Source: Oscillospiraceae bacterium
Lineage (GTDB): Bacteria > Bacillota > Clostridia > Oscillospirales > Acutalibacteraceae
Direction of reading: 5' to 3'
Assembly (NCBI GenBank): GCA_015066595.1
Contig: SVNZ01000003.1
Location: 223,055 to 287,054 of the forward strand
Length of the DNA: 64,000 bases
Part shown: piece by piece, positions 1-8,552 of the stretch
Layout: every line of letters begins with the position of its first letter
Position numbering within the stretch: the stretch's first letter is position 1
Program-made: the position numbers and the translations under genes
Notes under the pieces: generated by a model
The model's input: only the letters and a program-made list of their open reading frames with translations
What the model was told of the DNA's origin: nothing
The model's database searches: none

Positions 1-270
1 GTTTGGGAAGAACGTATCGCTGAGCTTTCACCATATCAGGTGAACAAGGCGTTAATGGATAACGCAGGAGCACAGTGTAAATTTATGCATTGCTTGCCTG
101 CTTTCCACGATCTCAACACAAAAATCGGTAAAGAGATAAACGAAAAGTTTGGTATTACCTGCATGGAAGTTACCGACGAGGTGTTCGAAAGTGAGCAGTC
201 CATCGTATTCGATGAGGCTGAAAACCGTATGCATACAATCAAAGCGGTTATCGCCGCAACTTTAGCATAA
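1..270 (+). CDS. Ornithine carbamoyltransferase, C-terminal part (5' end outside window)
   Basis: The reading frame is open from base 1, so only the last 89 residues are present. The protein transfers a carbamoyl group between carbamoyl phosphate and ornithine/citrulline in the cytoplasm. The catalytic HCLPA loop (MHCLPAFHD) and the C-terminal signature EVTDEVFES followed by [11 protein letters not shown] are characteristic of ornithine carbamoyltransferases. The fragment cannot tell anabolic ArgF from catabolic ArcB; the part after HCLP resembles ArcB somewhat more, which is a weak inference. A strong terminator follows at once, so this gene ends its transcription unit. A separate carbamoyltransferase (YgeW) lies at 19581 and is not a duplicate. 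Confidence 0.9.
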   Translation, partial: VWEERIAELSPYQVNKALMDNAGAQCKFMHCLPAFHDLNTKIGKEINEKFGITCMEVTDEVFESEQSIVFDEAENRMHTIKAVIAATLA

Positions 271-280
271 TGTATAAATT

Positions 281-308
281 AAGGTCTCCGTTTTTGGAGA
301 CCTTTTTT
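281..308 (+). terminator. Rho-independent terminator after the carbamoyltransferase
   Basis: A hairpin AAGGTCTCC / GGAGACCTT with a short T-rich loop is followed by a run of six T residues. Confidence 0.9.
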
Positions 309-310
309 AT

Positions 311-339
311 TTACAAGTAAAAGATATGTATGATATAAT
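311..339 (+). promoter_or_regulatory. Promoter for trxA-trxB
   Basis: TTACAA at 311-316, a 17-bp spacer and a perfect TATAAT at 334-339, about 58 bp before the thioredoxin start and just after the preceding terminator. Confidence 0.6.
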
Positions 340-396
340 TAACTTGAAAATAATGCTACTTTAAGGGGCATAATAAATTTGAAAGGAAGTATGAGT

Positions 397-705
397 ATGT
401 CAGTATTAAAGGTAACAAAGGATAATTTTTTTGAAGTAAAAAACAGTGACAAAACTGTGCTTCTCGATTTTTATGCTGATTGGTGTGGCCCATGTAGAAT
501 GGTTTCGCCGATTGTTGATGAAATCGCTGAAGAAAATCCGCAGTTTTTAGTTGGTAAAATCAATGTTGACGAAGAGCAGGAGCTTGCAGCTGCTTTCGGT
601 GTTATGAGTATTCCAACACTTGTTGTGCTTAAAAACGGTGAAGTTGTCACAAAGTCTATGGGCGCAAAGCCGAAGGCTCAGATTCTTTCTATGCTCGACG
701 ACTGA
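397..705 (+). CDS. trxA: Thioredoxin
   Basis: A 102-residue thioredoxin, the usual size for the family. It carries the redox motif WCGPC in the context FYADWCGPCRMVSP, and the cis-proline loop SIPTLVV follows about 40 residues later. It is the cytoplasmic disulfide reductant recharged by the thioredoxin reductase encoded 25 bp downstream. Three starts are possible in frame (TTG 379, ATG 391, ATG 397). The ATG at 397 is chosen because AAGGAAG lies about 7 bp before it and the product then has normal length. Confidence 0.95.
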   Translation: MSVLKVTKDNFFEVKNSDKTVLLDFYADWCGPCRMVSPIVDEIAEENPQFLVGKINVDEEQELAAAFGVMSIPTLVVLKNGEVVTKSMGAKPKAQILSMLDD

Positions 706-730
706 TAACTGAAAAGTTTTAGGAGAAATT

Positions 731-1651
731 ATGGAACATATTTACGATATGGTGATAATAGGCGGTGGCCCTGCCGGATATACTGCTGCACTTTATTCCA
801 GCAGAGCAGGCTTTGACACCGTTATTTTGGAGCGTATGTCGGTTGGCGGTCAGATGACCTTAACTGACGTTATCGACAACTATCCTGGTTTTCCTGAGGG
901 GATTGACGGATTTACACTGTCACAAAATATGCAGCAGGGTGCACAGCATTTTGGTGCAAAAACTATGTATGATGAAGTGGTTTCGGTGGATTTGTCAGGT
1001 GAAGTCAAAGAAATCGAAACAGCATTCTCGGGCAAACTGTACGCTAAAACCGTTGTTATAGCAAGCGGAGCAAATCCAAGGGAGCTGGGACTTGAAAACG
1101 AGCAGGAGTTAATCGGTCAGGGCGTGCACTACTGCGCTCATTGTGACGGACGTTTTTATAAGGACAAGGTCGCTTTGGTAGTGGGTGGAGGTAACTCGGC
1201 TGTTTCTGATGCACTTTATTTGTCGCATCTGTGCAAAAAAGTTATTTTAGTCCATCGAAGAGATACTCTGCGTGCAACAAAGGTCTATCACGAACCGCTG
1301 AAAAACGCAAAGAATATTGAGTTTTACTACAACAGCGTGTTATCAAAAGTCAACACCGAAAACTCTAAAGTAGTGTCAGCATCTCTCATTGATGTAAAAA
1401 CAAATATGAAAAGTGAAGTTGAGTGCGACGGTGTGTTTATCAGTATAGGCAGAAAGCCTGCGACAGAGTTTTTACAAAACCAGCTCGAACTTGACAAAGG
1501 TGGGTATATAGTTGCCGATGAATCTACAAAGACAAGCATAGACGGAGTTTTTGCTGTCGGTGATGTACGCACAAAAGTACTCAGACAGGTAGTCACAGCA
1601 GTAGCAGACGGTGCGGTAGCTGTGCATTATGCAGAAGAATTCTTGGCATAA
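731..1651 (+). CDS. trxB: Thioredoxin-disulfide reductase
   Basis: A 306-residue low-molecular-weight thioredoxin reductase: an NADPH-dependent FAD enzyme that reduces thioredoxin. The N-terminal FAD-binding motif is GGGPAGYTAALY. The redox-active pair is CAHCD near residue 135, inside the NADPH domain, which contains VVGGGNSAVSDAL. The C-terminal FAD motif is GVFAVGDVR. It lies 25 bp behind trxA with an AGGAG site, so the two form an operon. Downstream desulfoferrodoxin suggests a shared oxidative-stress role. The pair is standard in anaerobic Firmicutes. Confidence 0.96.
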   Translation: MEHIYDMVIIGGGPAGYTAALYSSRAGFDTVILERMSVGGQMTLTDVIDNYPGFPEGIDGFTLSQNMQQGAQHFGAKTMYDEVVSVDLSGEVKEIETAFSGKLYAKTVVIASGANPRELGLENEQELIGQGVHYCAHCDGRFYKDKVALVVGGGNSAVSDALYLSHLCKKVILVHRRDTLRATKVYHEPLKNAKNIEFYYNSVLSKVNTENSKVVSASLIDVKTNMKSEVECDGVFISIGRKPATEFLQNQLELDKGGYIVADESTKTSIDGVFAVGDVRTKVLRQVVTAVADGAVAVHYAEEFLA

Positions 1652-1700
1652 AATAAATATAGAAACGTATTTTAATATATAAAGTTTTGGAGGTTTTATT

Positions 1701-2084
1701 ATGTGTGAAATCAGATTTTTTGTATGTGAGCATTGTGGCAACATCGTTGGTCTTATCCACAACGCAGGCGTGCCGATGATGTGCTGTGGACAGAAAATGA
1801 CCGAGCTTACACCTAACACAGAGGATGCAAGCGTCGAAAAGCATCTGCCTGTTGTTAATATCAACGGTGACAAGGTGCATGTCGAAATCGGTAGTACCCC
1901 TCACCCGATGGTAGAAGAACACCACATTGTGTGGGTGTATCTGCAGACAGATAGAGGCGGTCAGCGCAAGTGCCTAGAAATTGGCAGTGAGCCAAAAGTC
2001 GCTTTCGCTCTTTGTGACGAAAAGCCACTCGCTGTTTATGCATACTGCAATCTCCACGGCCTGTGGAAAACAGACATTGAATAA
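1701..2084 (+). CDS. dfx: Desulfoferrodoxin (superoxide reductase, two-iron type)
   Basis: A 127-residue protein that reduces superoxide to peroxide without releasing oxygen, an anaerobe defence. The N-terminal desulforedoxin-like domain has all four cysteines for Center I at C9, C12, C28 and C29. The C-terminal catalytic domain has the EKHLPVV segment, the STPHPM and EEHHI histidines, and the Cys/His pair in YCNLHG that ligate Center II. It is therefore the two-centre form rather than the one-iron neelaredoxin. It starts 49 bp after trxB with a clean GGAGGT site and is followed by a bidirectional terminator. Confidence 0.95.
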   Translation: MCEIRFFVCEHCGNIVGLIHNAGVPMMCCGQKMTELTPNTEDASVEKHLPVVNINGDKVHVEIGSTPHPMVEEHHIVWVYLQTDRGGQRKCLEIGSEPKVAFALCDEKPLAVYAYCNLHGLWKTDIE

Positions 2085-2107
2085 TAAAAATATAAAAACA
2101 GCAAAAG

Positions 2108-2142
2108 AAAAGCTCCTACCAAAATAGGTAGGAGCTTGTTTT
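2108..2142. terminator. Terminator, copy 1 of a 35-bp direct repeat flanking the R-M island
   Basis: A 9-bp perfect stem GCTCCTACC / GGTAGGAGC with a 6-nt loop, A-rich on one side and T-rich on the other, so it can work in both directions. The same 35 bases recur exactly at 5513-5547. Downstream bases (TATGTTTTAT) also recur with a small gap. Confidence 0.9.
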
Positions 2143-2220
2143 ATAGTATGTTTTATTGTACTAGTGTTCTGTTAATATCTGAATAATAAATAATAAAGCT
2201 TAAATTTGGAATCTAATAAT

Positions 2221-2249
2221 TTGATTTTTAATAATGTAAATGATATAAT
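2221..2249 (+). promoter_or_regulatory. Promoter of the R-M operon
   Basis: TTGATT at 2221-2226, a 17-bp spacer and perfect TATAAT at 2244-2249, about 30 bp before the methylase start. Confidence 0.75.
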
Positions 2250-2280
2250 TCTGTTTAAGGATATGAAAGGGGTATAAGTG

Positions 2281-4137
2281 ATGAGGTTCTTAGGCAACAA
2301 ATCCCGAATGTTACAAAACATTGATTCAGTACTAGAAGTGAATAATATTAGTGGTGGTGTTTTTTGTGATTTGTTTGCTGGTTCAGGTGCAGTAGGTGAT
2401 TATTTTAAAGATCGTTTTTCAATAATTGCTAACGATTACTTGTACTGTTTAAGCATAATAAATAAAGCTAAACTAAATCAAAGTTCTACACCAAAATTTC
2501 AGGATTTTAATAATCAGTTTGGGATGGATCCTTTTACTTATTTTAATGAAAAAGAGTATGTGGCGGATTCTCAATTTTTTATTACAAATAACTATTCTCC
2601 AAAAGGTAATAGACAATATTTTTCTGAAAAAAACGCTATAAAAATAGATGGTATTCGTATAGAAATAGAAGAGTTATATAAGCAACTTGTTTTAGATGTC
2701 AATGAAAGAGACTATTTGTTGGCTTCTCTGTTAGAAAGCATTATGGGAGTATCTAATACTACGGGGACTTATGAGGCTTTTCTCAAAATTTGGGATAAAA
2801 GAGCTTTAAAGGATTTTGTTCTTAATCCAATTGCTATTAATGAGAGTGAGATTAACGGGAGTAATATAGTATATAATTTTGATAGTAATCAACTTATTAG
2901 AAGAATTAGCGGAGATATATTGTATATAGATCCGCCGTATACTGTAACTGACTATTGTTCTGCGTATCATTTGTTAGAAAGTGTAGCTAAATATGATTAT
3001 CCAAATATTTATGGTAAGACAGGCAGGCGAGAAAGAACTAATGATAAATCTAGGTATAATAGAAAAGAATTAGCATTAAAGAATTTAGAAGATATTTTTC
3101 GACAAGCCGAATTTAAGCATATATTGGTAAGTTATAGCACACAAGGTTTAATTAGCATTGAAGAGTTGGTGTCATTGTGTGAAAAGTTTGCTTTAGATAG
3201 AAAAGTAAATGTATATAAATTCCCGTATCGTGAGTATAAAAACATTAGATCTAGTAAAAAAGGCGACAATTTGAATGAAGTAGTGATTTATTTTCAAAAG
3301 GATTTAGATATCGTACGTTCACCTTTAAATTATACTGGTAGCAAATATACTCTTTTCAATGAAATTAAAAAAGTTTTACCAAAACATATATCAACATTTG
3401 TTGATGCGATGGGTGGAGCTTTTAATGTGGGTATTAATATTGTGGCTGATAAAGTAATATATAACGAGTTTTTGCCACATACATTTAATATTATTAGCTT
3501 ATTGTTAAGTAGTGAAAAAGAGCAAATTATCAAAAACGTAGAAAGTATAGTTAATAAGTACAAACTTGAAAAGTGTAACAAAGAAGCTTATCTAAAGTTA
3601 AGATCTGACTATAATGAAACAAAAGATGTGTACAAACTGTTCGTACTACATATGTATTGTTTTCAAAATCAAATGAGATTTAACAGTAAGCTAGAGTTTA
3701 ATACACCTATAGGGAATTGTTCTTATAATGAAACCCATAGAGATAGGGTTTATAAATTTATACCTCGTTCAAGTGAGTGTGAGTTACTTAATTTATCTTA
3801 TGAGCAAATTGATACGAGTTTATTTGATAAGGAAGTATTGTTCTATTTTGATCCTCCCTACTTTATAACGAGTGCTACATATAATGATGGGAAAAGAGGC
3901 TTTGTAGGTTGGAGTGCTGATGAAGAAACAAAACTGTTAGAATATTTAACGGATTTACACAACAAGGGTTATAGATTTATTCTATCAAATGTTATTTATC
4001 ATAATGATTCATGTAATTATCTTTTGGCAGAATGGATAAAAACTCATAATTTTAGCATTAAATATATTGATAATGTGGGTTCAAAAAATAGTAGAAACGA
4101 GGTATTAATATCTAATTTTGATTGGAGGGATACATAA
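2281..4137 (+). CDS. Fused two-domain D12-class DNA adenine methyltransferase
   Basis: A 618-residue fusion of two Dam-like (D12 class) N6-adenine methyltransferases. Domain 1 has FLGNKSRML at the N terminus, the SAM-binding DLFAGSGAVGDYF near residue 35 and the catalytic IDPPYT near residue 218. Domain 2 repeats the plan with NYTGSKYTLFNEI near 350, DAMGGAFNVG near 376 and FDPPYF near 525. The M.FokI-type enzymes of type IIS systems have this architecture, one domain for each strand of an asymmetric site. It overlaps the downstream nuclease gene by one base (TAATG). An in-frame GTG at 2278 is an alternative start; AAAGGGG fits either. Target sequence cannot be read from the protein. Confidence 0.9.
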   Translation: MRFLGNKSRMLQNIDSVLEVNNISGGVFCDLFAGSGAVGDYFKDRFSIIANDYLYCLSIINKAKLNQSSTPKFQDFNNQFGMDPFTYFNEKEYVADSQFFITNNYSPKGNRQYFSEKNAIKIDGIRIEIEELYKQLVLDVNERDYLLASLLESIMGVSNTTGTYEAFLKIWDKRALKDFVLNPIAINESEINGSNIVYNFDSNQLIRRISGDILYIDPPYTVTDYCSAYHLLESVAKYDYPNIYGKTGRRERTNDKSRYNRKELALKNLEDIFRQAEFKHILVSYSTQGLISIEELVSLCEKFALDRKVNVYKFPYREYKNIRSSKKGDNLNEVVIYFQKDLDIVRSPLNYTGSKYTLFNEIKKVLPKHISTFVDAMGGAFNVGINIVADKVIYNEFLPHTFNIISLLLSSEKEQIIKNVESIVNKYKLEKCNKEAYLKLRSDYNETKDVYKLFVLHMYCFQNQMRFNSKLEFNTPIGNCSYNETHRDRVYKFIPRSSECELLNLSYEQIDTSLFDKEVLFYFDPPYFITSATYNDGKRGFVGWSADEETKLLEYLTDLHNKGYRFILSNVIYHNDSCNYLLAEWIKTHNFSIKYIDNVGSKNSRNEVLISNFDWRDT

Positions 4138-5510
4138 TGAAACAGACTCTGGTAATCAAAAAAACATTTTACGATAAGTTGAGTAGGGTTAATAATTTAG
4201 CTGTACTAAAAAACAAGGGGTATAATACGGCTGATGAGTTTATTAGTGCAATAATTAATAAACTGAATTCTGAATTTGGTTATTTGGAAATAGAAGATTT
4301 TAGATTTACAAATAACGAAGAAGATTCTCTTTACAGTCAGTATGGAGCTTTTGTTTCTGGTGAAAATTTACCATACAAAAAAGTAGTTGTATTTTTTACA
4401 CCTATTGTGGCTAAATTAGGTAATGTAATTATAGAGCAAAGTTTAATGCCAACTATTTGTAATCAAATGGAGAAAAATGTTGCTTTCCTTTTTGATGATA
4501 GTTATAAAAAGATACTTGTTATGACATCACAAATAAATCAAAACAATCAAGTGGAAGTTGGCTATAATAAACTACAAATGGATATTAATAGTTTAAATAC
4601 CCTAAATTTCGATGTTATTCAATTGTTTAAGATAAAGAATCTATCCACTGATACAAAGTTCAACTCATTAGTTGAGTATCTAGATATGTCTGATTATTTA
4701 CAAAAATTGGGGAGGGCTAATGCGCAATATAAATATTTAGAAATAAAAGATAATGTATTATACGGCGATTGCGAACCCAGACAGTTGCAAGGAGAATTTC
4801 ACAAATCGTTTTGCTTTAGATTTTTAACTGCTATGTTTGCAGGTGGTGATGATTTTAAATATAGCATTGATAAAATAACCACTAGAATGGATAGGTTGGA
4901 TAATCAGTTTAGTAATTTATCAAAATTTATTGAATATATTAACAATACTGCTGCGTTCCAAAATAAAAGAGGTACGGATGATAATACTATTGAAAGTGAT
5001 GATGAAATAGTAGATATTGAAGACATTCACAGAAAACCAGTAAGAGGTATTGATAGTAAAGGACGCAAACGATACAAAACCCAGAAGAAGATAAGAGATA
5101 GTGTTATAAAAGAAGCGAAATTTTTATGCGACTGTAATGATAATAAGCATTATTATTTTGAATCTATAAATCTACATAATTATGTGGAAGGGCATCATGT
5201 TGTTCCGATGAACAGACAAGATGAATACTATTTTGATCACTCTGTAAATTTAGATGTTCCTTATAATATAATCCCCCTTTGTCCTAATTGTCATAGTCAG
5301 ATACACTTAGGTAGCAGGGAAGCAAGAATTAAAATATTGAGTGAAATATATGTAAGGAATAGAAATAAATTAAGCAAAATTAATCCGGAGTTATCTCTTG
5401 TCGTATTAGCCTCTTATTATAATATTGGATTGGATGAAGAAGAAGAAATTAAGTGGTTAAGATATGCTGAAAACGCTGTTGAAAAAAGAAAGAACTGTGA
5501 TTTAGTATAA
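4137..5510 (+). CDS. HNH restriction endonuclease partner of the fused methylase
   Basis: A 457-residue protein whose first 300 residues are not recognised. The C terminus is an HNH nuclease: EGHHVVPM near residue 351, then NLDVPYNIIPLCPNCHSQIH near 370-390. A CDC cysteine cluster near residue 330 and CPNC probably bind structural zinc. The start at 4137 follows GGAGGG and is coupled to the methylase stop. Adjacency to a two-domain adenine methylase makes a restriction endonuclease very likely. With an M.FokI-like methylase and an HNH rather than FokI-type nuclease, a type IIS enzyme is the inference. An acidic linker (residues about 280-300) separates recognition and cleavage parts. Confidence 0.8.
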   Translation: MKQTLVIKKTFYDKLSRVNNLAVLKNKGYNTADEFISAIINKLNSEFGYLEIEDFRFTNNEEDSLYSQYGAFVSGENLPYKKVVVFFTPIVAKLGNVIIEQSLMPTICNQMEKNVAFLFDDSYKKILVMTSQINQNNQVEVGYNKLQMDINSLNTLNFDVIQLFKIKNLSTDTKFNSLVEYLDMSDYLQKLGRANAQYKYLEIKDNVLYGDCEPRQLQGEFHKSFCFRFLTAMFAGGDDFKYSIDKITTRMDRLDNQFSNLSKFIEYINNTAAFQNKRGTDDNTIESDDEIVDIEDIHRKPVRGIDSKGRKRYKTQKKIRDSVIKEAKFLCDCNDNKHYYFESINLHNYVEGHHVVPMNRQDEYYFDHSVNLDVPYNIIPLCPNCHSQIHLGSREARIKILSEIYVRNRNKLSKINPELSLVVLASYYNIGLDEEEEIKWLRYAENAVEKRKNCDLV

Positions 5511-5512
5511 AC

Positions 5513-5547
5513 AAAAGCTCCTACCAAAATAGGTAGGAGCTTGTTTT
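5513..5547. terminator. Terminator, copy 2 of the 35-bp direct repeat
   Basis: Identical to 2108-2142. It serves the nuclease gene on the plus strand and gdhA on the minus strand (stop at 5567). Confidence 0.9.
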
Positions 5548-5566
5548 TATGTTTTATACGTTGTTA

Positions 5567-6919
5567 TCAGACAACACCCTGAGCAAGCATAGCATCAGCA
5601 ACTTTTTCGAAGCCTGCGATGTTAGCACCCTTAACGAGGTCATATGTGCCATAGTACTTCATTGAAGCATCAGCACAAGCTTTGTGGATGTTTACCATGA
5701 TGTCGTGGAGCTGGTCGAGAACCTGTTCTGATGAGAACACTGTCTTGCCTGCATTTTGACCCATCTCGATACAAGATGTAGCAACGCCACCAGCGTTAGC
5801 AGCCTTAGCAGGACCAACGATAACACCGTTTTCCTGTAAGTACTCAAGAGCTTCATTTGTTGTAGGCATGTTAGAGCCTTCGCAAACGTATTTTGTGCCT
5901 GAAGCTACGATAGCCTTAGCATCTTCGAGGTGAATCTCGTTCTGTGTAGCGCATGGGATATAGAGGTCTGCATCAGCATACTCCCAAGGCTTTTTGCCAG
6001 CAACAAACTTAGCGTTAGGGAATCTGTCAGCGTATGGAGCAACAACGTTCTGGCCTGAGTTTCTAAGGTCTAACATGCACTGCCATTTTTCTTCTGTGTT
6101 TACACCGTCTTCGTCGATGATATAACCGTCAGGACCTGAGATAGTAACACACTTAGCACCGAGGTCTGTGAGCTTCTTAGCTGTACCCCAAGCAACGTTA
6201 CCAAAACCAGAGATAGCAACTTTTTTACCTTCGAGTGTATCACCGTTGTACTTGAGCATTTCGTCAGCATACCATACGATACCGTAACCTGTAGCTTCTG
6301 CTCTGCCTAAAGCACCACCGTATGTAAGACCCTTACCTGTTAAAACACCACCGTCAAATCTGTCAGTGATTCTCTTGTACTGACCGAACATATAGCCGAT
6401 CTCTCTAGCGCCAACGCCCATATCACCAGCAGGAACGTCAGTCTCAGGACCGATGTGTCTGTAAAGCTCTGTCATAAATGACTGGCAGAATCTCATAACT
6501 TCAGCGTCTGACTTACCGTTTGGATCAAAGTCAGAACCACCCTTACCGCCGCCGATTGGAAGACCTGTGAGTGAGTTCTTGAAAATCTGCTCGAAGCCTA
6601 AGAATTTGATAATACCAATATATACATTAGGAGCAAATCTGAGACCGCCCTTGTAAGGACCGATAGCAGAGTTGAACTGTACACGATAACCTGTGTTTAC
6701 CTGTACCTGACCGTTGTCATCAACCCATGGAACTCTGAACTTGAGCTGTCTTTCAGGCTCGCACATTCTCTCAAGAAGTGCCTGCTTTTTGTACATTTCC
6801 TCGTTAGCCTCGATAACAGGTCTTAAAGAGTTAAGTACCTCTTCTACAGTCTGCAAGAACTCAGGTTCGCCTGCGTTCTTAGCTTTTACTTTTGCTAATA
6901 CTTCATCAACATAAGACAT
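5567..6919 (-). CDS. gdhA: NADP-type glutamate dehydrogenase
   Basis: A 450-residue hexameric-type glutamate dehydrogenase that interconverts 2-oxoglutarate plus ammonia and glutamate. Length and sequence match the bacterial NADPH-dependent family: GYRVQFNSAIGPYKGGLRF, the catalytic-lysine loop LPIGGGKGG followed by SDFDP, DVPAGDMGVGAREIG, and the nucleotide fold AISGFGNVAWGTAKKL near residue 235. Transcription runs on the minus strand from a near-consensus promoter at 7044-7072, with a leader of about 115 nt. Codon choice is strongly biased, consistent with high expression. It is an ammonia-assimilation gene next to NfnAB, which supplies or consumes NADPH. Confidence 0.97.
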   Translation of the reverse strand: MSYVDEVLAKVKAKNAGEPEFLQTVEEVLNSLRPVIEANEEMYKKQALLERMCEPERQLKFRVPWVDDNGQVQVNTGYRVQFNSAIGPYKGGLRFAPNVYIGIIKFLGFEQIFKNSLTGLPIGGGKGGSDFDPNGKSDAEVMRFCQSFMTELYRHIGPETDVPAGDMGVGAREIGYMFGQYKRITDRFDGGVLTGKGLTYGGALGRAEATGYGIVWYADEMLKYNGDTLEGKKVAISGFGNVAWGTAKKLTDLGAKCVTISGPDGYIIDEDGVNTEEKWQCMLDLRNSGQNVVAPYADRFPNAKFVAGKKPWEYADADLYIPCATQNEIHLEDAKAIVASGTKYVCEGSNMPTTNEALEYLQENGVIVGPAKAANAGGVATSCIEMGQNAGKTVFSSEQVLDQLHDIMVNIHKACADASMKYYGTYDLVKGANIAGFEKVADAMLAQGVV

Positions 6920-7043
6920 AATTTATATCCCCCTAAATATAGAATAAACAAATTCACGGTGCCTCTTATATGAATATACACAAAGTAGTGTAATAATTCA
7001 TAGTAGAGCATAAGTCAAAAAACAAAAATCTTGCACCTATACC

Positions 7044-7072
7044 ATTATAGTGTAAATGGTGATAGAATGCAA
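7044..7072 (-). promoter_or_regulatory. gdhA promoter
   Basis: On the minus strand TTGCAT (7067-7072), a 17-bp spacer and a perfect TATAAT (7044-7049). Confidence 0.75.
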
Positions 7073-7154
7073 GATTATTCTACATTTTTTCAATTTTATA
7101 TAGAAATATGCAGTTATATTGACAATTTATGTAGCATATTTGCAATATTTATCC

Positions 7155-8552
7155 TTATGAGTTGCGTTCTTTTGATGACAAGTAGTCGTGAATACCCACA
7201 GCAGCCGAACGTCCTGCGCTCATCGCAAGAATAACGGTAGCAGCTCCTGTGACTGCATCTCCGCCCGCAAAAACGCCTTCTCTTGAAGTGTGACCGCTTA
7301 TAGAATCAGCGACGATACACTGGCGCTCATTGGTGTCGAGTCCGTTTGTGGTGGAAGCAATCAGCGGATTAGGCGAAGTGCCCAGCGACATAATGACCAT
7401 ATCGACATCTATAGTGAAGTCAGAGCCTTCTATCTTCTGTGGCCTTCTTCTGCCACTTTCATCAGGCTCAGTGAGTTCCATTTTAACGCATCTGATACCC
7501 TTGACCCAACCGTCATCGTCAGTGAGTATTTCAGTAGGATTGGTGAGGATATCGAAGATAACGCCCTCTTCTTTTGCGTGGTGGACTTCTTCTGCACGTG
7601 CCGGAAGCTCTTTTTCTGATCGTCTGTAAATGATGTGAGTTTCAGCACCTAGTCGCAGTGCTGTACGCGCAGCATCCATAGCAACATTACCGCCACCGAC
7701 TACAGCGACTTTTTTAGCACGCATAATAGGTGTCAGAGAGTTTTCATCAAAAGCTTTCATCAGGTTTGAGCGGGTGAGGTATTCGTTAGCCGAGAAAACA
7801 CCGTTAGCGTTCTCGCCTTTGATACCCATAAACTTAGGCAGCCCAGCACCTGAGCCGATGAAAACCGCATCAAAACCCTCTTCATCAAAAAGCTGATCAA
7901 TAGTGACCGACTTACCGATAATGGTGTTGGTCTCTATCTTTACGCCCATATGCAAAAGCATAGCAATTTCTTTTTTGACAACATCTTCTTTAGGAAGTCG
8001 AAATTCCGGAATACCATAAACCAGTACACCGCCTGCTTCGTGAAGTGCCTCAAAAATAGTGACATCGTATCCGTATTTTACTAAGTCGCCCGCACACGCA
8101 AGTCCTGATGGACCTGAGCCGATAACAGCTACTTTTTTACCGTTTTTTTCGTGCGAGTGAGGACGACGCATACCAATTTCCATAGCGTAGTCAGCGACAA
8201 AACGCTCAAGCTTGCCGATAGCAATACTTTCACCCTTGATACCACGTACACATTTTTTCTCACACTGAGATTCCTGTGGGCACACTCGTCCGCATATAGC
8301 GGGCAGAGTGTTGCATTCGCTGATAATTTTAAAAGCATCCATAAAGTCGCCTGTCTTTACCTTTGAGATGAACTCAGGGATAGGTACTGATACAGGACAC
8401 CCCATTACGCATAGCGGGTTTTTGCACTCAAGACAGCGAGTAGCTTCTGCTATAGCTTGTTCTTTTGTGTAGCCTAAGCACACTTCGTCAAAGTTTTTTG
8501 CCCGCACTTTTGGGTCTTGTTCACAGATAGGAACTTGTTTTTTCATATCCAT
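7155..8552 (-). CDS. nfnB: NfnB / GltD-like NADPH-dependent oxidoreductase subunit
   Basis: A 465-residue GltD-like flavoprotein. The N terminus has the two [4Fe-4S] cysteine sets (CLECKNPLCVMGCPV near residue 40 and CGRVCPQESQCEKKC near 90). An FAD motif VIGSGPSGLACAG lies near 145 and an NADPH motif VVGGGNVAMDAARTA near 285. Its start overlaps the stop of the next upstream gene by one base (TGATG) behind GGAGGTGAG. Paired with a PyrK/SudB-like subunit this is the NfnAB arrangement, the NADH-dependent reduced ferredoxin:NADP oxidoreductase that bifurcates electrons. Such genes are often annotated as glutamate synthase small subunit; no GltB large subunit is nearby, which favours Nfn. Confidence 0.88.
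   Translation of the reverse strand: MDMKKQVPICEQDPKVRAKNFDEVCLGYTKEQAIAEATRCLECKNPLCVMGCPVSVPIPEFISKVKTGDFMDAFKIISECNTLPAICGRVCPQESQCEKKCVRGIKGESIAIGKLERFVADYAMEIGMRRPHSHEKNGKKVAVIGSGPSGLACAGDLVKYGYDVTIFEALHEAGGVLVYGIPEFRLPKEDVVKKEIAMLLHMGVKIETNTIIGKSVTIDQLFDEEGFDAVFIGSGAGLPKFMGIKGENANGVFSANEYLTRSNLMKAFDENSLTPIMRAKKVAVVGGGNVAMDAARTALRLGAETHIIYRRSEKELPARAEEVHHAKEEGVIFDILTNPTEILTDDDGWVKGIRCVKMELTEPDESGRRRPQKIEGSDFTIDVDMVIMSLGTSPNPLIASTTNGLDTNERQCIVADSISGHTSREGVFAGGDAVTGAATVILAMSAGRSAAVGIHDYLSSKERNS

Larger units (their letters stand above)
2143..5547. mobile_element. Inserted restriction-modification island
   Basis: Two co-directional genes much richer in A and T than their neighbours lie between two identical terminator copies. 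The outer genes, dfx on the plus strand and gdhA on the minus strand, converge and would share a single bidirectional terminator without the insert. No integrase, transposase or terminal inverted repeat is visible, so the insertion mechanism is unknown. Boundaries are inferred from the repeat. Confidence 0.55.

Noticed and set aside
7155..8552. Glutamate synthase small subunit
   Set aside because: No large subunit is present and the gene is coupled to a PyrK/SudB-like [2Fe-2S] flavoprotein, which matches NfnAB.
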